Positions 26,083 through 34,716 of a stretch of 64,000 nucleotides of DNA are shown here, one piece after another. The translations under genes and the position numbers were made by a program. The notes beneath the pieces were generated by a model. It saw only the letters and a list, made by a program, of their open reading frames with translations. It made no database searches and had not been told where the DNA came from. The DNA comes from an uncultured Flavobacteriaceae bacterium (lineage in GTDB: Bacteria > Bacteroidota > Bacteroidia > Flavobacteriales > Flavobacteriaceae), in contig CANMRV010000006.1 in assembly GCA_947500435.1 (NCBI GenBank), forward strand, positions 248,001 through 312,000, in the 5' to 3' direction. Position 1 is the stretch's first letter. Every line of letters begins with the position of its first letter.

Positions 26083-26946
26083 TTACTCAATTGATATTGA
26101 GTCTGATTTTACATCGAGAATTTCTAGCGTCTCCGTAGTATCTTTTGCTATCTCTTTTTCTCCGTAAAATGGCAACAATTTATCCTTATCTGCAAACCTA
26201 CCGCCTAAATCTTCGTCTGTTGGTGTTTTTACAAGTACTGTATTCCATTTGCCTTCAACACCAATATAATATTCGCTGATACTATCTAAAGTTGGCATCG
26301 TCGCAAGGCAATCCTCAACCACATCAATAACTATTTTTCTGTCAGAGGGTTCGACTTCTTTGATATTCCGAATGCGTAGAAGCACCAAGAGTTTCCGCTC
26401 TCTGATTTTAGTGAAGTATTGAATTTTGTCTGTGTTCAATCCGCTTTCAATATCATAATCAACACATTCTTTTAGTGCCAAGGTCAAAGTGGCTTTTTCG
26501 CCTGTAATTAAAGCTGTGGTTTTCTTAAAGTCAGCGTTTAGATATTTTTTTCGTACATCTTTTTCCAAAGCTGAATCATTTTTAAAATCGTCTCCAAAAT
26601 AGACGCCGTAAATTGATATACTAAATACTACTAAGAAGAACCCTGTAATGAGCATACAACCGCAACCTTGCCATATTGGTCTTTTAGCAGGGTTGGTTTC
26701 AATTGCTCTATTCAGAGCAGCATTCATTTCAGGTGTAAATTCATGCTGCGAATAACTCTTTCTGCAATGAGAACATTCCGCTACATGGGTTTTGAACAAA
26801 GGAATAATTGGTACAAAGAAAAAATGAAAATACTTAGAGAATGTTGAAACGGTAAACGAATCTTTTGTTTCACAATGCGGGCAGGTGGTTCTCTTAAGTT
26901 TGCGTTCTTTTATTTTCGAAGCTCGGCTGCCAAAAAAGAAAATCAT
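26083..26946 (-). CDS. Zinc-ribbon membrane protein
   Basis: A 287-residue protein. The N-terminus has a four-cysteine ribbon: TTCPHCETKDSF (about residues 21-32) and AECSHCRKSY (about 56-65), with an FFFVPIIPLFKTH core between, as in the zinc-ribbon family of membrane proteins in Bacteroidota. A transmembrane helix follows at about 100-118 (CGCMLITGFFLVVFSISIYGVYF). The C-terminal half (about 125-287) is an exposed domain without a recognised fold, ending acidic. It converges on the oxidoreductase gene and starts divergently from the lipoprotein gene at 27078. Role unknown. Confidence 0.7.
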   Translation of the reverse strand: MIFFFGSRASKIKERKLKRTTCPHCETKDSFTVSTFSKYFHFFFVPIIPLFKTHVAECSHCRKSYSQHEFTPEMNAALNRAIETNPAKRPIWQGCGCMLITGFFLVVFSISIYGVYFGDDFKNDSALEKDVRKKYLNADFKKTTALITGEKATLTLALKECVDYDIESGLNTDKIQYFTKIRERKLLVLLRIRNIKEVEPSDRKIVIDVVEDCLATMPTLDSISEYYIGVEGKWNTVLVKTPTDEDLGGRFADKDKLLPFYGEKEIAKDTTETLEILDVKSDSISIE

Positions 26947-27053
26947 AAGGTTGGTTTTGAATGCTAAATATAATTAACTACAAATCAATGCTGATTATTG
27001 TCAAAACTAGGAAGTATGGTTAACCTTTGAATCCCCTTTTTCAGGGAATTTGC

Positions 27054-27061
27054 TATCTTTA
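27054..27061 (+). promoter_or_regulatory. Candidate -7 element for the lipoprotein gene
   Basis: TATCTTTA, one base off TAnnTTTG, lies 16 bases before the ATG at 27078. A TTTG occurs at 27026-27029, a 24-base spacer, somewhat longer than ideal. The downstream lipoprotein and sterol-desaturase genes could share this promoter. Confidence 0.4.
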
Positions 27062-27077
27062 GAAAAACTACTATATC

Positions 27078-27668
27078 ATGAAAAATTTATTTTTAACATG
27101 TTTGGCATTATCAATGTTTTCATCTTGCGCACAAGAGGAAAAGCCTGAAATCATGCCGAAGGAAATCCAGATAAAAACAGCAATGTTAGCTGCGCCTGAA
27201 GATAAAAGGGAAGGTGCAATGGTTTACGGATATGATGAAGATGGAGAAGTCGTTGTTCTTCGTGAAGGATCCAATGACTTGGTTTGCCTGGCAGATAACC
27301 CCTATAATAAGGGCATAAGTGTTTCTTGTTACTTCAAAGAATTAGATTCATTCATGAAAAGAGGACGGGAGTTAAAGAAAGATGGCAAGGAAACCATGGA
27401 GATTAGAAAAATGCGCGGCGAGGAAGTCGCCTCCGGAAAATTGAAAATGCCCGAGGCTCCTAGTATGATGTACATTTTCTATGGAAGCGAAGAAACCTAT
27501 GATAAAACAAAGGCAACCTTAGGCGACGGTCAGTTTAGATATGTAATCTATACTCCTTTCGCCACGGCAGAATCTACAGGTCTACCTCTAAAACCCTATA
27601 CCAAGGGTATGCCTTGGTTGATGGATCCCGGCACTCACCGCGCTCATATTATGGTTGGACCGAATTAA
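27078..27668 (+). CDS. Lipoprotein of unknown function
   Basis: A 196-residue predicted lipoprotein: signal peptide with lipobox SMFSSC (Cys at about residue 17), then a short linker AQEEKPE. The mature part has a distinctive region EVVVLREGSNDLVCLADNPYNKGISVSCYF and a later SMMYIFYGSEETYDK segment; the pair of cysteines in the first could be a disulfide. I do not recognise a named domain. It is 20 bases upstream of the sterol-desaturase-family gene and in the same direction, so they are probably one transcript. Confidence 0.7.
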   Translation: MKNLFLTCLALSMFSSCAQEEKPEIMPKEIQIKTAMLAAPEDKREGAMVYGYDEDGEVVVLREGSNDLVCLADNPYNKGISVSCYFKELDSFMKRGRELKKDGKETMEIRKMRGEEVASGKLKMPEAPSMMYIFYGSEETYDKTKATLGDGQFRYVIYTPFATAESTGLPLKPYTKGMPWLMDPGTHRAHIMVGPN

Positions 27669-27688
27669 GCAATAAAGAGTTCAAAAAT

Positions 27689-28960
27689 ATGGAAACCTAC
27701 GCAAAAGCACTCTTATATGCCATTCCTTTTTTCATGCTTCTTTTGGCTTTTGAAATCCTCTATGGCTATTTCATAAAGAATCAGAAATACAAAGTAATGG
27801 ACACTGTCTCGAGCATAAGTTCGGGATTTACCAATATTCTGAAAGATTCTTTGGGATTAGGAATCATTTTGGTAACCTACCCATATCTGGTGGAGAATTT
27901 GTCTTTAATGGAAATCAAAGCAACTTGGCTCGTTTGGTTGGCGGCTTTCATCGCCATTGATTTTGCGGGATACTGGAATCATCGTTTAAGCCATAAGATC
28001 AATTTCTTTTGGAATCAACATGTCATCCACCATAGTAGTGAAGAATTTAATTTGGCTTGCGCACTAAGGCAATCAGTTTCGAATTTGTTGGGCTACTTTC
28101 CTTTTTTACTTATTCCCGCTGCTTTAGTCGGAGTACCCAATGAGGTAATTGCAATTTTGGCTCCCATACATTTGTTTGCTCAATTCTGGTACCATACACA
28201 GCATATTGGTAAGCTGGGATGGTTAGAATATATCATCATTACCCCTTCGCAGCATCGTGTGCATCATGCTATAAATCCCGAATACATTGATAAAAATTTA
28301 GGACAGATTCTTTCCATTTGGGATAGACTATTTGGCACCTTTCAGGAAGAACTTGAAGATGTTCCTCCTCAATACGGAGTCTTGAAACCGGCTGCCACTT
28401 GGAATCCTGTGCTTATCAATTTTCAGCATATTTGGCGACTTATGAAAGATGCATGGCGAACCAATAGTTTTTGGGATAAAATCCGAATTTGGTTTATGCC
28501 AACAGGTTGGCGCCCTGCCGATGTAAAGGAAAAATATCCCATCCCCATAATTGAAGATGTGTATGAGTTTGAACGATATACCACGCCAAGTTCTAAGGCC
28601 TTGAATGCTTATTCCATATTTCAGTTATTTGCAACCCTAGGTTTCTTATTGTTTATGTTCTATAATTACAGTAACATTGGTTTTGATGGTCTTCTTCTTT
28701 TTGGAGCCTTTGTTTTTGTGGGAATCTATGGGTATACTACATTGATGGACCGCACCAATTATGCCATATGGATTGAAGTCATTCGAGGGTTAGCAGGCCT
28801 TGCCCTTATTTTCACAGTAAAAGACTGGTTCGGCATTAATGAATATTTGACCTCTGGAAGCTTTCTTATTGCGGGCTATTTTGTAATTACTATTTGTGCA
28901 GGAATCTATTTTACCCTTTTTGAACCACAGGTGCCAAGTGCAAAGGCGGCAGTGCACTGA
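27689..28960 (+). CDS. Sterol desaturase / fatty acid hydroxylase family membrane protein (AGMO-like)
   Basis: A 423-residue multi-pass membrane protein. The di-iron histidine motifs of the family are present: HRLSH (about residue 99-103), HVIHHSS (about 113-119) and QHRVHH (about 191-196), with an extra HTQH between them. These enzymes use two irons and O2 to hydroxylate or desaturate lipids. The C-terminal 150 residues form additional transmembrane helices, as in alkylglycerol monooxygenase-type members rather than short fatty acid hydroxylases. Start at ATG 27689 is chosen; the upstream in-frame start at 27614 lies within the lipoprotein gene. Lipid substrate unknown. Confidence 0.87.
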   Translation: METYAKALLYAIPFFMLLLAFEILYGYFIKNQKYKVMDTVSSISSGFTNILKDSLGLGIILVTYPYLVENLSLMEIKATWLVWLAAFIAIDFAGYWNHRLSHKINFFWNQHVIHHSSEEFNLACALRQSVSNLLGYFPFLLIPAALVGVPNEVIAILAPIHLFAQFWYHTQHIGKLGWLEYIIITPSQHRVHHAINPEYIDKNLGQILSIWDRLFGTFQEELEDVPPQYGVLKPAATWNPVLINFQHIWRLMKDAWRTNSFWDKIRIWFMPTGWRPADVKEKYPIPIIEDVYEFERYTTPSSKALNAYSIFQLFATLGFLLFMFYNYSNIGFDGLLLFGAFVFVGIYGYTTLMDRTNYAIWIEVIRGLAGLALIFTVKDWFGINEYLTSGSFLIAGYFVITICAGIYFTLFEPQVPSAKAAVH

Positions 28961-29033
28961 AGGGAAGTTCACAAGAAATTTAATTTTATTCCGTTTACTT
29001 CATATAGCCAAACCAATTTAGAAATCTCATCGA

Positions 29034-29465
29034 ATGAAGACGTACAGTTTATTGCTTGTCCTAGTATTACCGTTTTTTAATCTGTCTGCTCAGAACGCCA
29101 CTACAACTGTAGAAGATGCGCTAATTGGAGACCATATGTTCGGTGTTCAATTTATTTGGGATGGTTATGGTACTGCGGAAATTTCTAGAAATGAAGAAGG
29201 TGCCTTAGTAATAAAAGGGGAGCAATGTTCAAGTAACAAAGAAGAATACGTTTTATTAGAGGGAGAGATTAATGTAATAGATGATAAGAACTTCACTATT
29301 ACAGGGCACCTAAAACTATTTACAGAGGGTTGTTGTGGATTATTAGACCGAGATGTCTCCTATACCTTTAGAAAAACAGGAAGCCGAAAGTATTGGCGTT
29401 TAAAAGAGCGAAACGACCTCTGTGACCAATATACCTGTGCCTATTACATGGATATTTTTGAATAA
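29034..29465 (+). CDS. Secreted cysteine-containing protein, unknown
   Basis: A 143-residue exported protein with a signal peptide ending FFNLSAQ (about residues 1-19). The mature part has five cysteines in GEQCSSNK, EGCCGLL, NDLCDQYTCAYY, which could form disulfides in the periplasm. The overall pattern is beta-rich (alternating VIKGE, VLLEGEINVI, FTITGHLKLF). I know no family name. It stands between the sterol-desaturase gene and the creatininase-family gene, 73 bases after the former. Confidence 0.65.
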   Translation: MKTYSLLLVLVLPFFNLSAQNATTTVEDALIGDHMFGVQFIWDGYGTAEISRNEEGALVIKGEQCSSNKEEYVLLEGEINVIDDKNFTITGHLKLFTEGCCGLLDRDVSYTFRKTGSRKYWRLKERNDLCDQYTCAYYMDIFE

Positions 29466-29511
29466 ACCTTCAAATCTCGGAACGACTTCTTAAGTTTGTG
29501 TAACTAACACG

Positions 29512-30279
29512 ATGCTTATGAGACCTTATATTCTAGCCGAGACCAATTGGGATGCTCTTAAAGATGCTAAATTCGACCTAGCAATTCTGCCTTGGGGGGC
29601 GACCGAAGCCCATAACTATCATTTGCCTTACGCTACCGACAATATTCAAGCAGATCATATGGTTGCTGAATCTGCGAAAGTTGCTTGGGAAAAAGGAGGG
29701 AAGGTAATCGTTTTACCTACAATCCCTTTCGGGGTGAACACAGGCCAATCTGATATTTATTTGGACATTAACCTGAATCCGAGCACACAATTGGCAATGT
29801 TAACTGATATTGTTGAAGTTTTAAATCGACAAGGAATTTATAAATTGTTAATCCATAATGGTCATGGGGGAAACAATTTCAAGCCAATTATTCGTGAGTT
29901 GGGACTGAAATTCCCTAAAATGTTTATTAGCCTTTCTTTTTTCCCTGGAACGCTTGACAAGTATTCATATTTTGAAGAGAAAGGTGACCACGCTGATGAG
30001 ATGGAAACCAGCCTTATGTTATACTTGAGGCCTGACCTAGTTTTGCCAAGGGAAAGGTGGGGCGATGGAAAAGATAAAAAGTATAAGATTAAAGCCTTCT
30101 CAGAAGGTTGGGTGTGGGCCGAAAGAAAATGGTCTGAAATAAGCGAGGATACAGGGGTAGGGAATCCTCATAAATCTACCGCTGAAAAAGGAGAACTTTT
30201 TTTCAATGACCTGACTCAAAAAATGGGAAAATTATTTTATGAAATCTGTGAAGCTGATTTGAATGACTTATATGAGTGA
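29512..30279 (+). CDS. Creatininase family amidohydrolase-like protein
   Basis: A 255-residue metal-dependent hydrolase of the creatininase/FAPy deformylase family. Metal and catalytic motifs: LPWGATEAHNYHLPYATD (about residues 26-43; the Glu and His are ligands, Asp too), NGHGGN (about 119-124) and GDHADEMETS (about 159-168, with the family's Glu). Family members act on creatinine, in riboflavin/F420-related steps or on formylamino-pyrimidines; the substrate here cannot be told. Two in-frame ATGs (29512, 29518) are possible; the difference is two residues. It converges on the acyl-CoA-binding protein gene. Confidence 0.85.
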   Translation: MLMRPYILAETNWDALKDAKFDLAILPWGATEAHNYHLPYATDNIQADHMVAESAKVAWEKGGKVIVLPTIPFGVNTGQSDIYLDINLNPSTQLAMLTDIVEVLNRQGIYKLLIHNGHGGNNFKPIIRELGLKFPKMFISLSFFPGTLDKYSYFEEKGDHADEMETSLMLYLRPDLVLPRERWGDGKDKKYKIKAFSEGWVWAERKWSEISEDTGVGNPHKSTAEKGELFFNDLTQKMGKLFYEICEADLNDLYE

Positions 30280-30283
30280 ATTA

Positions 30284-30544
30284 CTACCTTTTGATTTCTT
30301 TCTTGACTAATTTTATATATTCTTTCATTGCTTTTTCACGACCAATATTCTTTGCTTGAATAAGTGCATTTGCCTTGAAAGCATTAATCAAAGGAGTAGT
30401 GCTCCCAGGGTGGTTTTTGTTCTTATTGGCAATTTTGTAGTAAGCGTATAGCTTTAAGAGCAAATCTGCAGGTAATGGTTCTGTGTAACTGTTTACATAT
30501 TCTACGGCTGCCGAGAAATCCCTATTTAGTTTTTCACTCTTCAT
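30284..30544 (-). CDS. Acyl-CoA-binding protein
   Basis: An 86-residue ACBP-family four-helix bundle that binds medium to long acyl-CoA esters. Family motifs: LLKLYAYYKIANKNKN (about residues 28-43, containing the acyl-CoA-contacting Tyr and Lys), then LINAFKANALIQAKNIGREKAMKEYIKLV (about 51-79). Start at ATG 30544 (MKSEKLN) is chosen; an upstream start at 30589 would only add residues read within psd. It overlaps the psd end by 11 bases, so it is the last gene of the rsfS-ftsH-LUD-cdsA-psd group. In that context a role in supplying acyl groups for phospholipid synthesis is an attractive inference. Confidence 0.88.
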   Translation of the reverse strand: MKSEKLNRDFSAAVEYVNSYTEPLPADLLLKLYAYYKIANKNKNHPGSTTPLINAFKANALIQAKNIGREKAMKEYIKLVKKEIKR

Positions 30545-31214
30545 TGTCTTTTTTGGTAATACATGCGGCAATACAAGTTTTAGCCCCAACTACTTTTTGG
30601 TCTAGCTTTACGGCTACAGCGCAATCTAAGGGTAAGAATAAGTCGACCCTTGATCCAAATTTTATAAACCCGGCATCATCACCTTGCTGAACACTTTCCC
30701 CTTCTTCTGCATAATTAATAATGCGTCGGGCCATTGCTCCGGCAACTTGGCGATATAAAATCTCCCCAAATTTAGGAGTATTGATTACAACCGTAGTTCT
30801 CTCATTATCGGTACTTGATTTAGGATGCCATGCTACTAAGTATTTTCCGGGATGGTATTTAGAATACTTCACCGTTCCGCTAGCGGGGTAACGCGTAACA
30901 TGTACATTAATTGGAGACATGAAGATAGAAACCTGTCGTCTTTTATCCTTGAAATATTCAGTTTCCTCTACTTCTTCAATGACAACAACCTTGCCGTCCA
31001 CCGGTGCTAATATTTCATCAAAATCAAGTTTGACAGTCCGTTTGGGATTTCTAAAAAATTGGAGAATAAGAACAAGAATTACAATGCTTCCAATTTGCAA
31101 TGCCATTCGCAACCATGGAATATCAATATAATATTGAGATACCAATACTATAGCACAAACTGTAAAAAATGCGGTAAGTATTATTTTTTGGCCCTCTCTA
31201 TGAAACATATGCAA
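30534..31214 (-). CDS. psd: Phosphatidylserine decarboxylase proenzyme (small, PSD-B type)
   Basis: A 226-residue decarboxylase making phosphatidylethanolamine, the main phospholipid head group in this phylum. It has an N-terminal membrane segment (about residues 11-50, two helices), then DEILAPVDGKVVVIEE, the active-site His region PINVHVTRYPASGTV (about 93-107), and the self-cleavage region GFIKFGSRVDLFLP (about 186-199), where the Gly-Ser bond is cut to form the pyruvoyl group. The short form matches the archaetidylserine/PSD-B-type enzymes. Alternative ATG at 31208 is possible. It overlaps cdsA by 17 bases and the ACBP gene by 11, so the three are tightly coupled. Confidence 0.92.
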   Translation of the reverse strand: MHMFHREGQKIILTAFFTVCAIVLVSQYYIDIPWLRMALQIGSIVILVLILQFFRNPKRTVKLDFDEILAPVDGKVVVIEEVEETEYFKDKRRQVSIFMSPINVHVTRYPASGTVKYSKYHPGKYLVAWHPKSSTDNERTTVVINTPKFGEILYRQVAGAMARRIINYAEEGESVQQGDDAGFIKFGSRVDLFLPLDCAVAVKLDQKVVGAKTCIAACITKKDNEE

Positions 31215-32019
31215 AAATATTTAATGTTAAATATGCAAATGGGGCAGCAAATACTAAGCTATCCAAACGATCTAGCATTCCCCCATGCCCTGGTAAAATC
31301 GCTCCACTATCCTTTACTCCACCAACTCTCTTAAATTTTGATTCCACCAAATCCCCTAAGCTTCCAGCTACGACAATTACTCCAGCTAAAATCATCCATT
31401 GTGTTGTATTGATGATAGGTTCGTATTGTCCAATAAAGTAAGCAGCAATCAAGGCAAAGATAAATCCTCCTAAAGTACCTTCGATAGTTTTCTTTGGGGA
31501 AACTGCTGAATATAATTTTGTACGCCCAATTGCTGACCCAACTAGATATGCAAAGGTATCGTTCACCCAAATTAAGATAAAAATACCCATTATCAAGAGT
31601 TTCGCAAAATCATCATCTTTATAAGGGATCATGGTAAGAAAAATACAACCTCCCCCAATATAAAATAGTCCGATAATAAATTTTTGAACTGTACTAAAGT
31701 GCTTTTCTTTTTCTGAGAATAAATATACAAGCAACACGAAATTAATTGTTAGCGTAACAAACATCAAAAGATTGATAAGGATTTTATCATTAACGAAAAC
31801 TTGGTCTGGTACGAGATATATAAATACCCACCACAAAGCCAAATAGGCAATAAAAATATGATATCCTTTAAGTTGAACGAGTCTTTTGTATTCATACAGG
31901 CAAGCCAAGCCGAAAGTCATAAAAAGAAAGTCGAATGCATCGGAGTTTAGAAAAACTGCCGACAAGAGTAAAACAATGTAAACAGCTCCAGTTAATGCTC
32001 GTCTTAGAACTTCCTTCAT
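31198..32019 (-). CDS. cdsA: Phosphatidate cytidylyltransferase (CDP-diglyceride synthase)
   Basis: A 273-residue integral membrane enzyme converting phosphatidic acid and CTP to CDP-diacylglycerol. Eight or so hydrophobic helices are visible, with the conserved region SPKKTIEGTLGGFIFA (about residues 168-183) and the C-terminal signature LGDLVESKFKRVGGVKDSG...GHGGMLDRLDSL (about 217-250), typical of the family. Start ATG 32019 (MKEVLRR) is preferred; the in-frame extension to 32085 runs into the LUD gene. It sits two bases after the LUD gene and overlaps psd, supplying its substrate precursor. Confidence 0.94.
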   Translation of the reverse strand: MKEVLRRALTGAVYIVLLLSAVFLNSDAFDFLFMTFGLACLYEYKRLVQLKGYHIFIAYLALWWVFIYLVPDQVFVNDKILINLLMFVTLTINFVLLVYLFSEKEKHFSTVQKFIIGLFYIGGGCIFLTMIPYKDDDFAKLLIMGIFILIWVNDTFAYLVGSAIGRTKLYSAVSPKKTIEGTLGGFIFALIAAYFIGQYEPIINTTQWMILAGVIVVAGSLGDLVESKFKRVGGVKDSGAILPGHGGMLDRLDSLVFAAPFAYLTLNIFAYVS

Positions 32020-32020
32020 C

Positions 32021-32632
32021 TTATAAATCTTCCAGAAGTAAGAGGTAAAGATTCTTTGAGCTACTTCCGTAGGTGAGGAAGTCATCCGAATTTTCTTCGT
32101 TAGCCTGAAAATGTTTTAGCGTGGTAATGTTGGCCGGAATGCTATGGCCATATTTTTTCTTTATCTTTTTCAATCCCTCACCGATAGATTCTACCAATTG
32201 ACTTGTAGTGGCAAAGACGATTACATTTGAGGGTATTTCATTTAATTTCTTCTCATTAAGTTGATTAGAGCATACTAAAATCGAACCATTTTGAGCAATC
32301 AAGTGTTCACAGGTAGTAAAAAAAACATCGCTCTCTTTAGCTTTGCTGGTAAAGGTGATACCTTCCTTTATGAATTTTTGCTCAAGCGCATCATTCATAA
32401 TAAAGAAAGGATGATTTTGCCAATCATTCTCATTGAGAATATTTTTTAAAGCTTGAGAGATTTCCTTGAAGGAATCACAGTATAGAAATTTCCCTCCATT
32501 TTTTCTAAAATGAATAGTGAATTTCTCATCAATAGGAATATTCAAATCGGGCATATGGAGACCTCTTGTCTCCGCAGTCTCTTTGGAAACCTTCTTTTTA
32601 CCACCCCCAAAAAGTTTGTCAAATAACCCCAT
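32021..32632 (-). CDS. LUD domain protein
   Basis: A 203-residue protein of the LUD (LutC/YkgG, formerly DUF162) superfamily, also found in lactate utilisation proteins. Features: a short basic N-terminal tail with a glycine-rich start (MGLFDKLFGGGKKK), TETRGL-type loop, a beta/alpha body with FTTCEHLIAQNGSILVCSNQLNEKKLNEIPSNVIVFATTSQLV (about 110-150), where other LUD proteins carry their active-site region. It lacks the ferredoxin domains of LutB. Consistently placed in Bacteroidota between ftsH and cdsA; its substrate is unknown. Two bases separate it from cdsA. Confidence 0.78.
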   Translation of the reverse strand: MGLFDKLFGGGKKKVSKETAETRGLHMPDLNIPIDEKFTIHFRKNGGKFLYCDSFKEISQALKNILNENDWQNHPFFIMNDALEQKFIKEGITFTSKAKESDVFFTTCEHLIAQNGSILVCSNQLNEKKLNEIPSNVIVFATTSQLVESIGEGLKKIKKKYGHSIPANITTLKHFQANEENSDDFLTYGSSSKNLYLLLLEDL

Positions 32633-32706
32633 TAATGATACTGCTGTATAAACGATTGTTTTCAGGCCTTACCTGAAAAACGTTAAATGTAATTATTTAT
32701 TCTCTT

Positions 32707-34707
32707 TTAGATTTCTTGAGAGGCAACATCCTCATCCATATCTGCTGCTGTTCTTTCTGTAACAGCCTCTCCGTTTTCATTAAATTCTTCTTCGCCGGCA
32801 AAAGGCCTTTTCCCGAATATTTTCTCAAGATCTTCCTTGAAAATAACCTCCTTCTCGAGAAGTCTTTCGGCCAGGGTTGTAAGTTTATCTTTATGCTCTG
32901 TTAAGACCTCAATAGCTCTTTGATATTGCGCTTCAATAATTTTAGAAATTTCTTGGTCGATTTTTTGTGCGGTTTCCTCACTATATGGTTTTGAGAATCC
33001 GTATGAATCTTGTCCTGAAGAGTCGTAATAGGTAAGGTTTCCTATTTCGTCATTTAGTCCGTAAACGGTAACCATGGCTCTCGCTTGCTTTGTAACTTTT
33101 TCTAAATCACTTAAAGCCCCTGTAGAAATTTTATTAAAAATCACCTTTTCTGCCGCTCTGCCTCCCAAGGTGGCACACATTTCATCTAGCATTTGCTCAG
33201 GACGAACAATCAACCTTTCTTCAGGTAAGTACCACGCTGCACCTAAGGATTGTCCTCTAGGTACAATAGTAACTTTCACTAATGGAGCTGCATGTTCTAG
33301 CATCCAACTCGTAGTAGCGTGACCCGCCTCATGATATGCGATGGTCTTTTTCTCACCAGGAGTGATGATTTTATTCTTCTTTTCAAGTCCACCTACAATT
33401 CTGTCAACGGCATCTAAGAAATCTTGTTTAGTAACAGCTTTCTTTTCTTTACGCGCCGCAATCAATGCTGCTTCATTACAAACGTTGGCAATATCTGCCC
33501 CTGAGAACCCAGGAGTTTGTCTTGCCAAGAAATCTAAGTCTAAGGTTTCAGCCGTTTTGATAGGCCTAAGATGGACTTCAAAAATTTCTTTTCTTTCTCT
33601 AATATCTGGTAAATCAACATAAATTTGTCTGTCAAATCGACCGGCGCGCATTAGAGCTTTATCTAAAACATCTGCACGATTGGTAGCCGCCAAAACAATT
33701 ACATTGGTATTTGTTCCGAAACCATCCATCTCGGTTAAGAGTTGGTTAAGCGTGTTTTCGCGCTCATCATTAGAGCCCGTAAAATTATTCTTACCTCTTG
33801 CTCGACCAATCGCATCAATCTCATCGATAAAGATAATTGCAGGAGATTTATCCTTGGCTTGCTTAAAAAGGTCACGAACTCTTGACGCACCCACACCAAC
33901 GAACATCTCAACAAAATCGGAACCTGATAAAGAAAAGAAAGGTACTTTTGCTTCACCAGCAACCGCTTTGGCTAATAAGGTCTTACCAGTTCCTGGAGGT
34001 CCTACCAATAAGGCTCCTTTTGGAATTTTCCCACCCAAAGAAGTGTACTTGTCAGGGTTTCTCAAGAACTCCACAATTTCTTCTACCTCTTCTTTAGCAC
34101 CTTCTAAGCCGGCCACATCTTTAAAAGAGGTACGTGTATCAGTCTTTTCATCAAAGAGTTTTGCCTTCGATTTTCCGATGTTGAAAATCTGCCCTCCGGC
34201 ACCTCCGCCTCCGCCGCCTGACATTCTGCGCATCAAGTATATCCAAATACCGATAATCAAAACAAAAGGTAACACAGAAACCAAAATATCTAACAACAGG
34301 TTATTTTCGCTGTCAAATTTAATTACGGTATCTAAGTTGTTCTCAGTCTTAATTTCTTTAATGTCATCTTCGAAGTTTTGAGGGTCTCCGAATTTTACCA
34401 TATACTGAGGGTTATTGCTTCCTAAGAAAGCAGGTTTGCCAGATACGTCTTTATGAACTTCTTTAGCGAGTGCCTCTTCAGTTAAGAATACTTTTGCCTG
34501 ACGGGTATTATTGATTACCAATATTTTGTCGACATCCCCATTTCTTAAGAATTCATGTAGTTCGGAAGTTGTTGTTTCGGAAGTGTTATTAAAACTACTA
34601 CTTCCTATAAACTGAAAACCAATTAGTACAACTGCAATTAATCCGTAGATCCACCACGAGTTGAATTTAGGTTTTTTGGAATTTGTATCGTTATTATCTT
34701 TAGCCAT
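32707..34707 (-). CDS. ftsH: ATP-dependent zinc metalloprotease FtsH
   Basis: A 666-residue membrane AAA+ protease that degrades misfolded membrane proteins and regulatory proteins. N-terminal transmembrane helices at about 19-38 and 142-163; between them a periplasmic loop; a Gly-rich linker (SGGGGGGAGGQ); AAA domain with Walker A GPPGTGKT (about 236-243), Walker B IIFIDEIDAIG, second region of homology MRAGRFDRQIYVDLPD; peptidase domain with HEAGH (about 458-462). All catalytic parts are intact. It is followed by the LUD gene after 74 bases and preceded by rsfS after 9 bases. Confidence 0.97.
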   Translation of the reverse strand: MAKDNNDTNSKKPKFNSWWIYGLIAVVLIGFQFIGSSSFNNTSETTTSELHEFLRNGDVDKILVINNTRQAKVFLTEEALAKEVHKDVSGKPAFLGSNNPQYMVKFGDPQNFEDDIKEIKTENNLDTVIKFDSENNLLLDILVSVLPFVLIIGIWIYLMRRMSGGGGGGAGGQIFNIGKSKAKLFDEKTDTRTSFKDVAGLEGAKEEVEEIVEFLRNPDKYTSLGGKIPKGALLVGPPGTGKTLLAKAVAGEAKVPFFSLSGSDFVEMFVGVGASRVRDLFKQAKDKSPAIIFIDEIDAIGRARGKNNFTGSNDERENTLNQLLTEMDGFGTNTNVIVLAATNRADVLDKALMRAGRFDRQIYVDLPDIRERKEIFEVHLRPIKTAETLDLDFLARQTPGFSGADIANVCNEAALIAARKEKKAVTKQDFLDAVDRIVGGLEKKNKIITPGEKKTIAYHEAGHATTSWMLEHAAPLVKVTIVPRGQSLGAAWYLPEERLIVRPEQMLDEMCATLGGRAAEKVIFNKISTGALSDLEKVTKQARAMVTVYGLNDEIGNLTYYDSSGQDSYGFSKPYSEETAQKIDQEISKIIEAQYQRAIEVLTEHKDKLTTLAERLLEKEVIFKEDLEKIFGKRPFAGEEEFNENGEAVTERTAADMDEDVASQEI

Positions 34708-34716
34708 TATGTTTTT

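Noticed and set aside
33074-34381. Plus-strand frames opposite ftsH (including one of 233 codons)
   Set aside because: They are antisense shadows of a highly conserved gene; the translated sequence is low in structure and has no recognisable domain.
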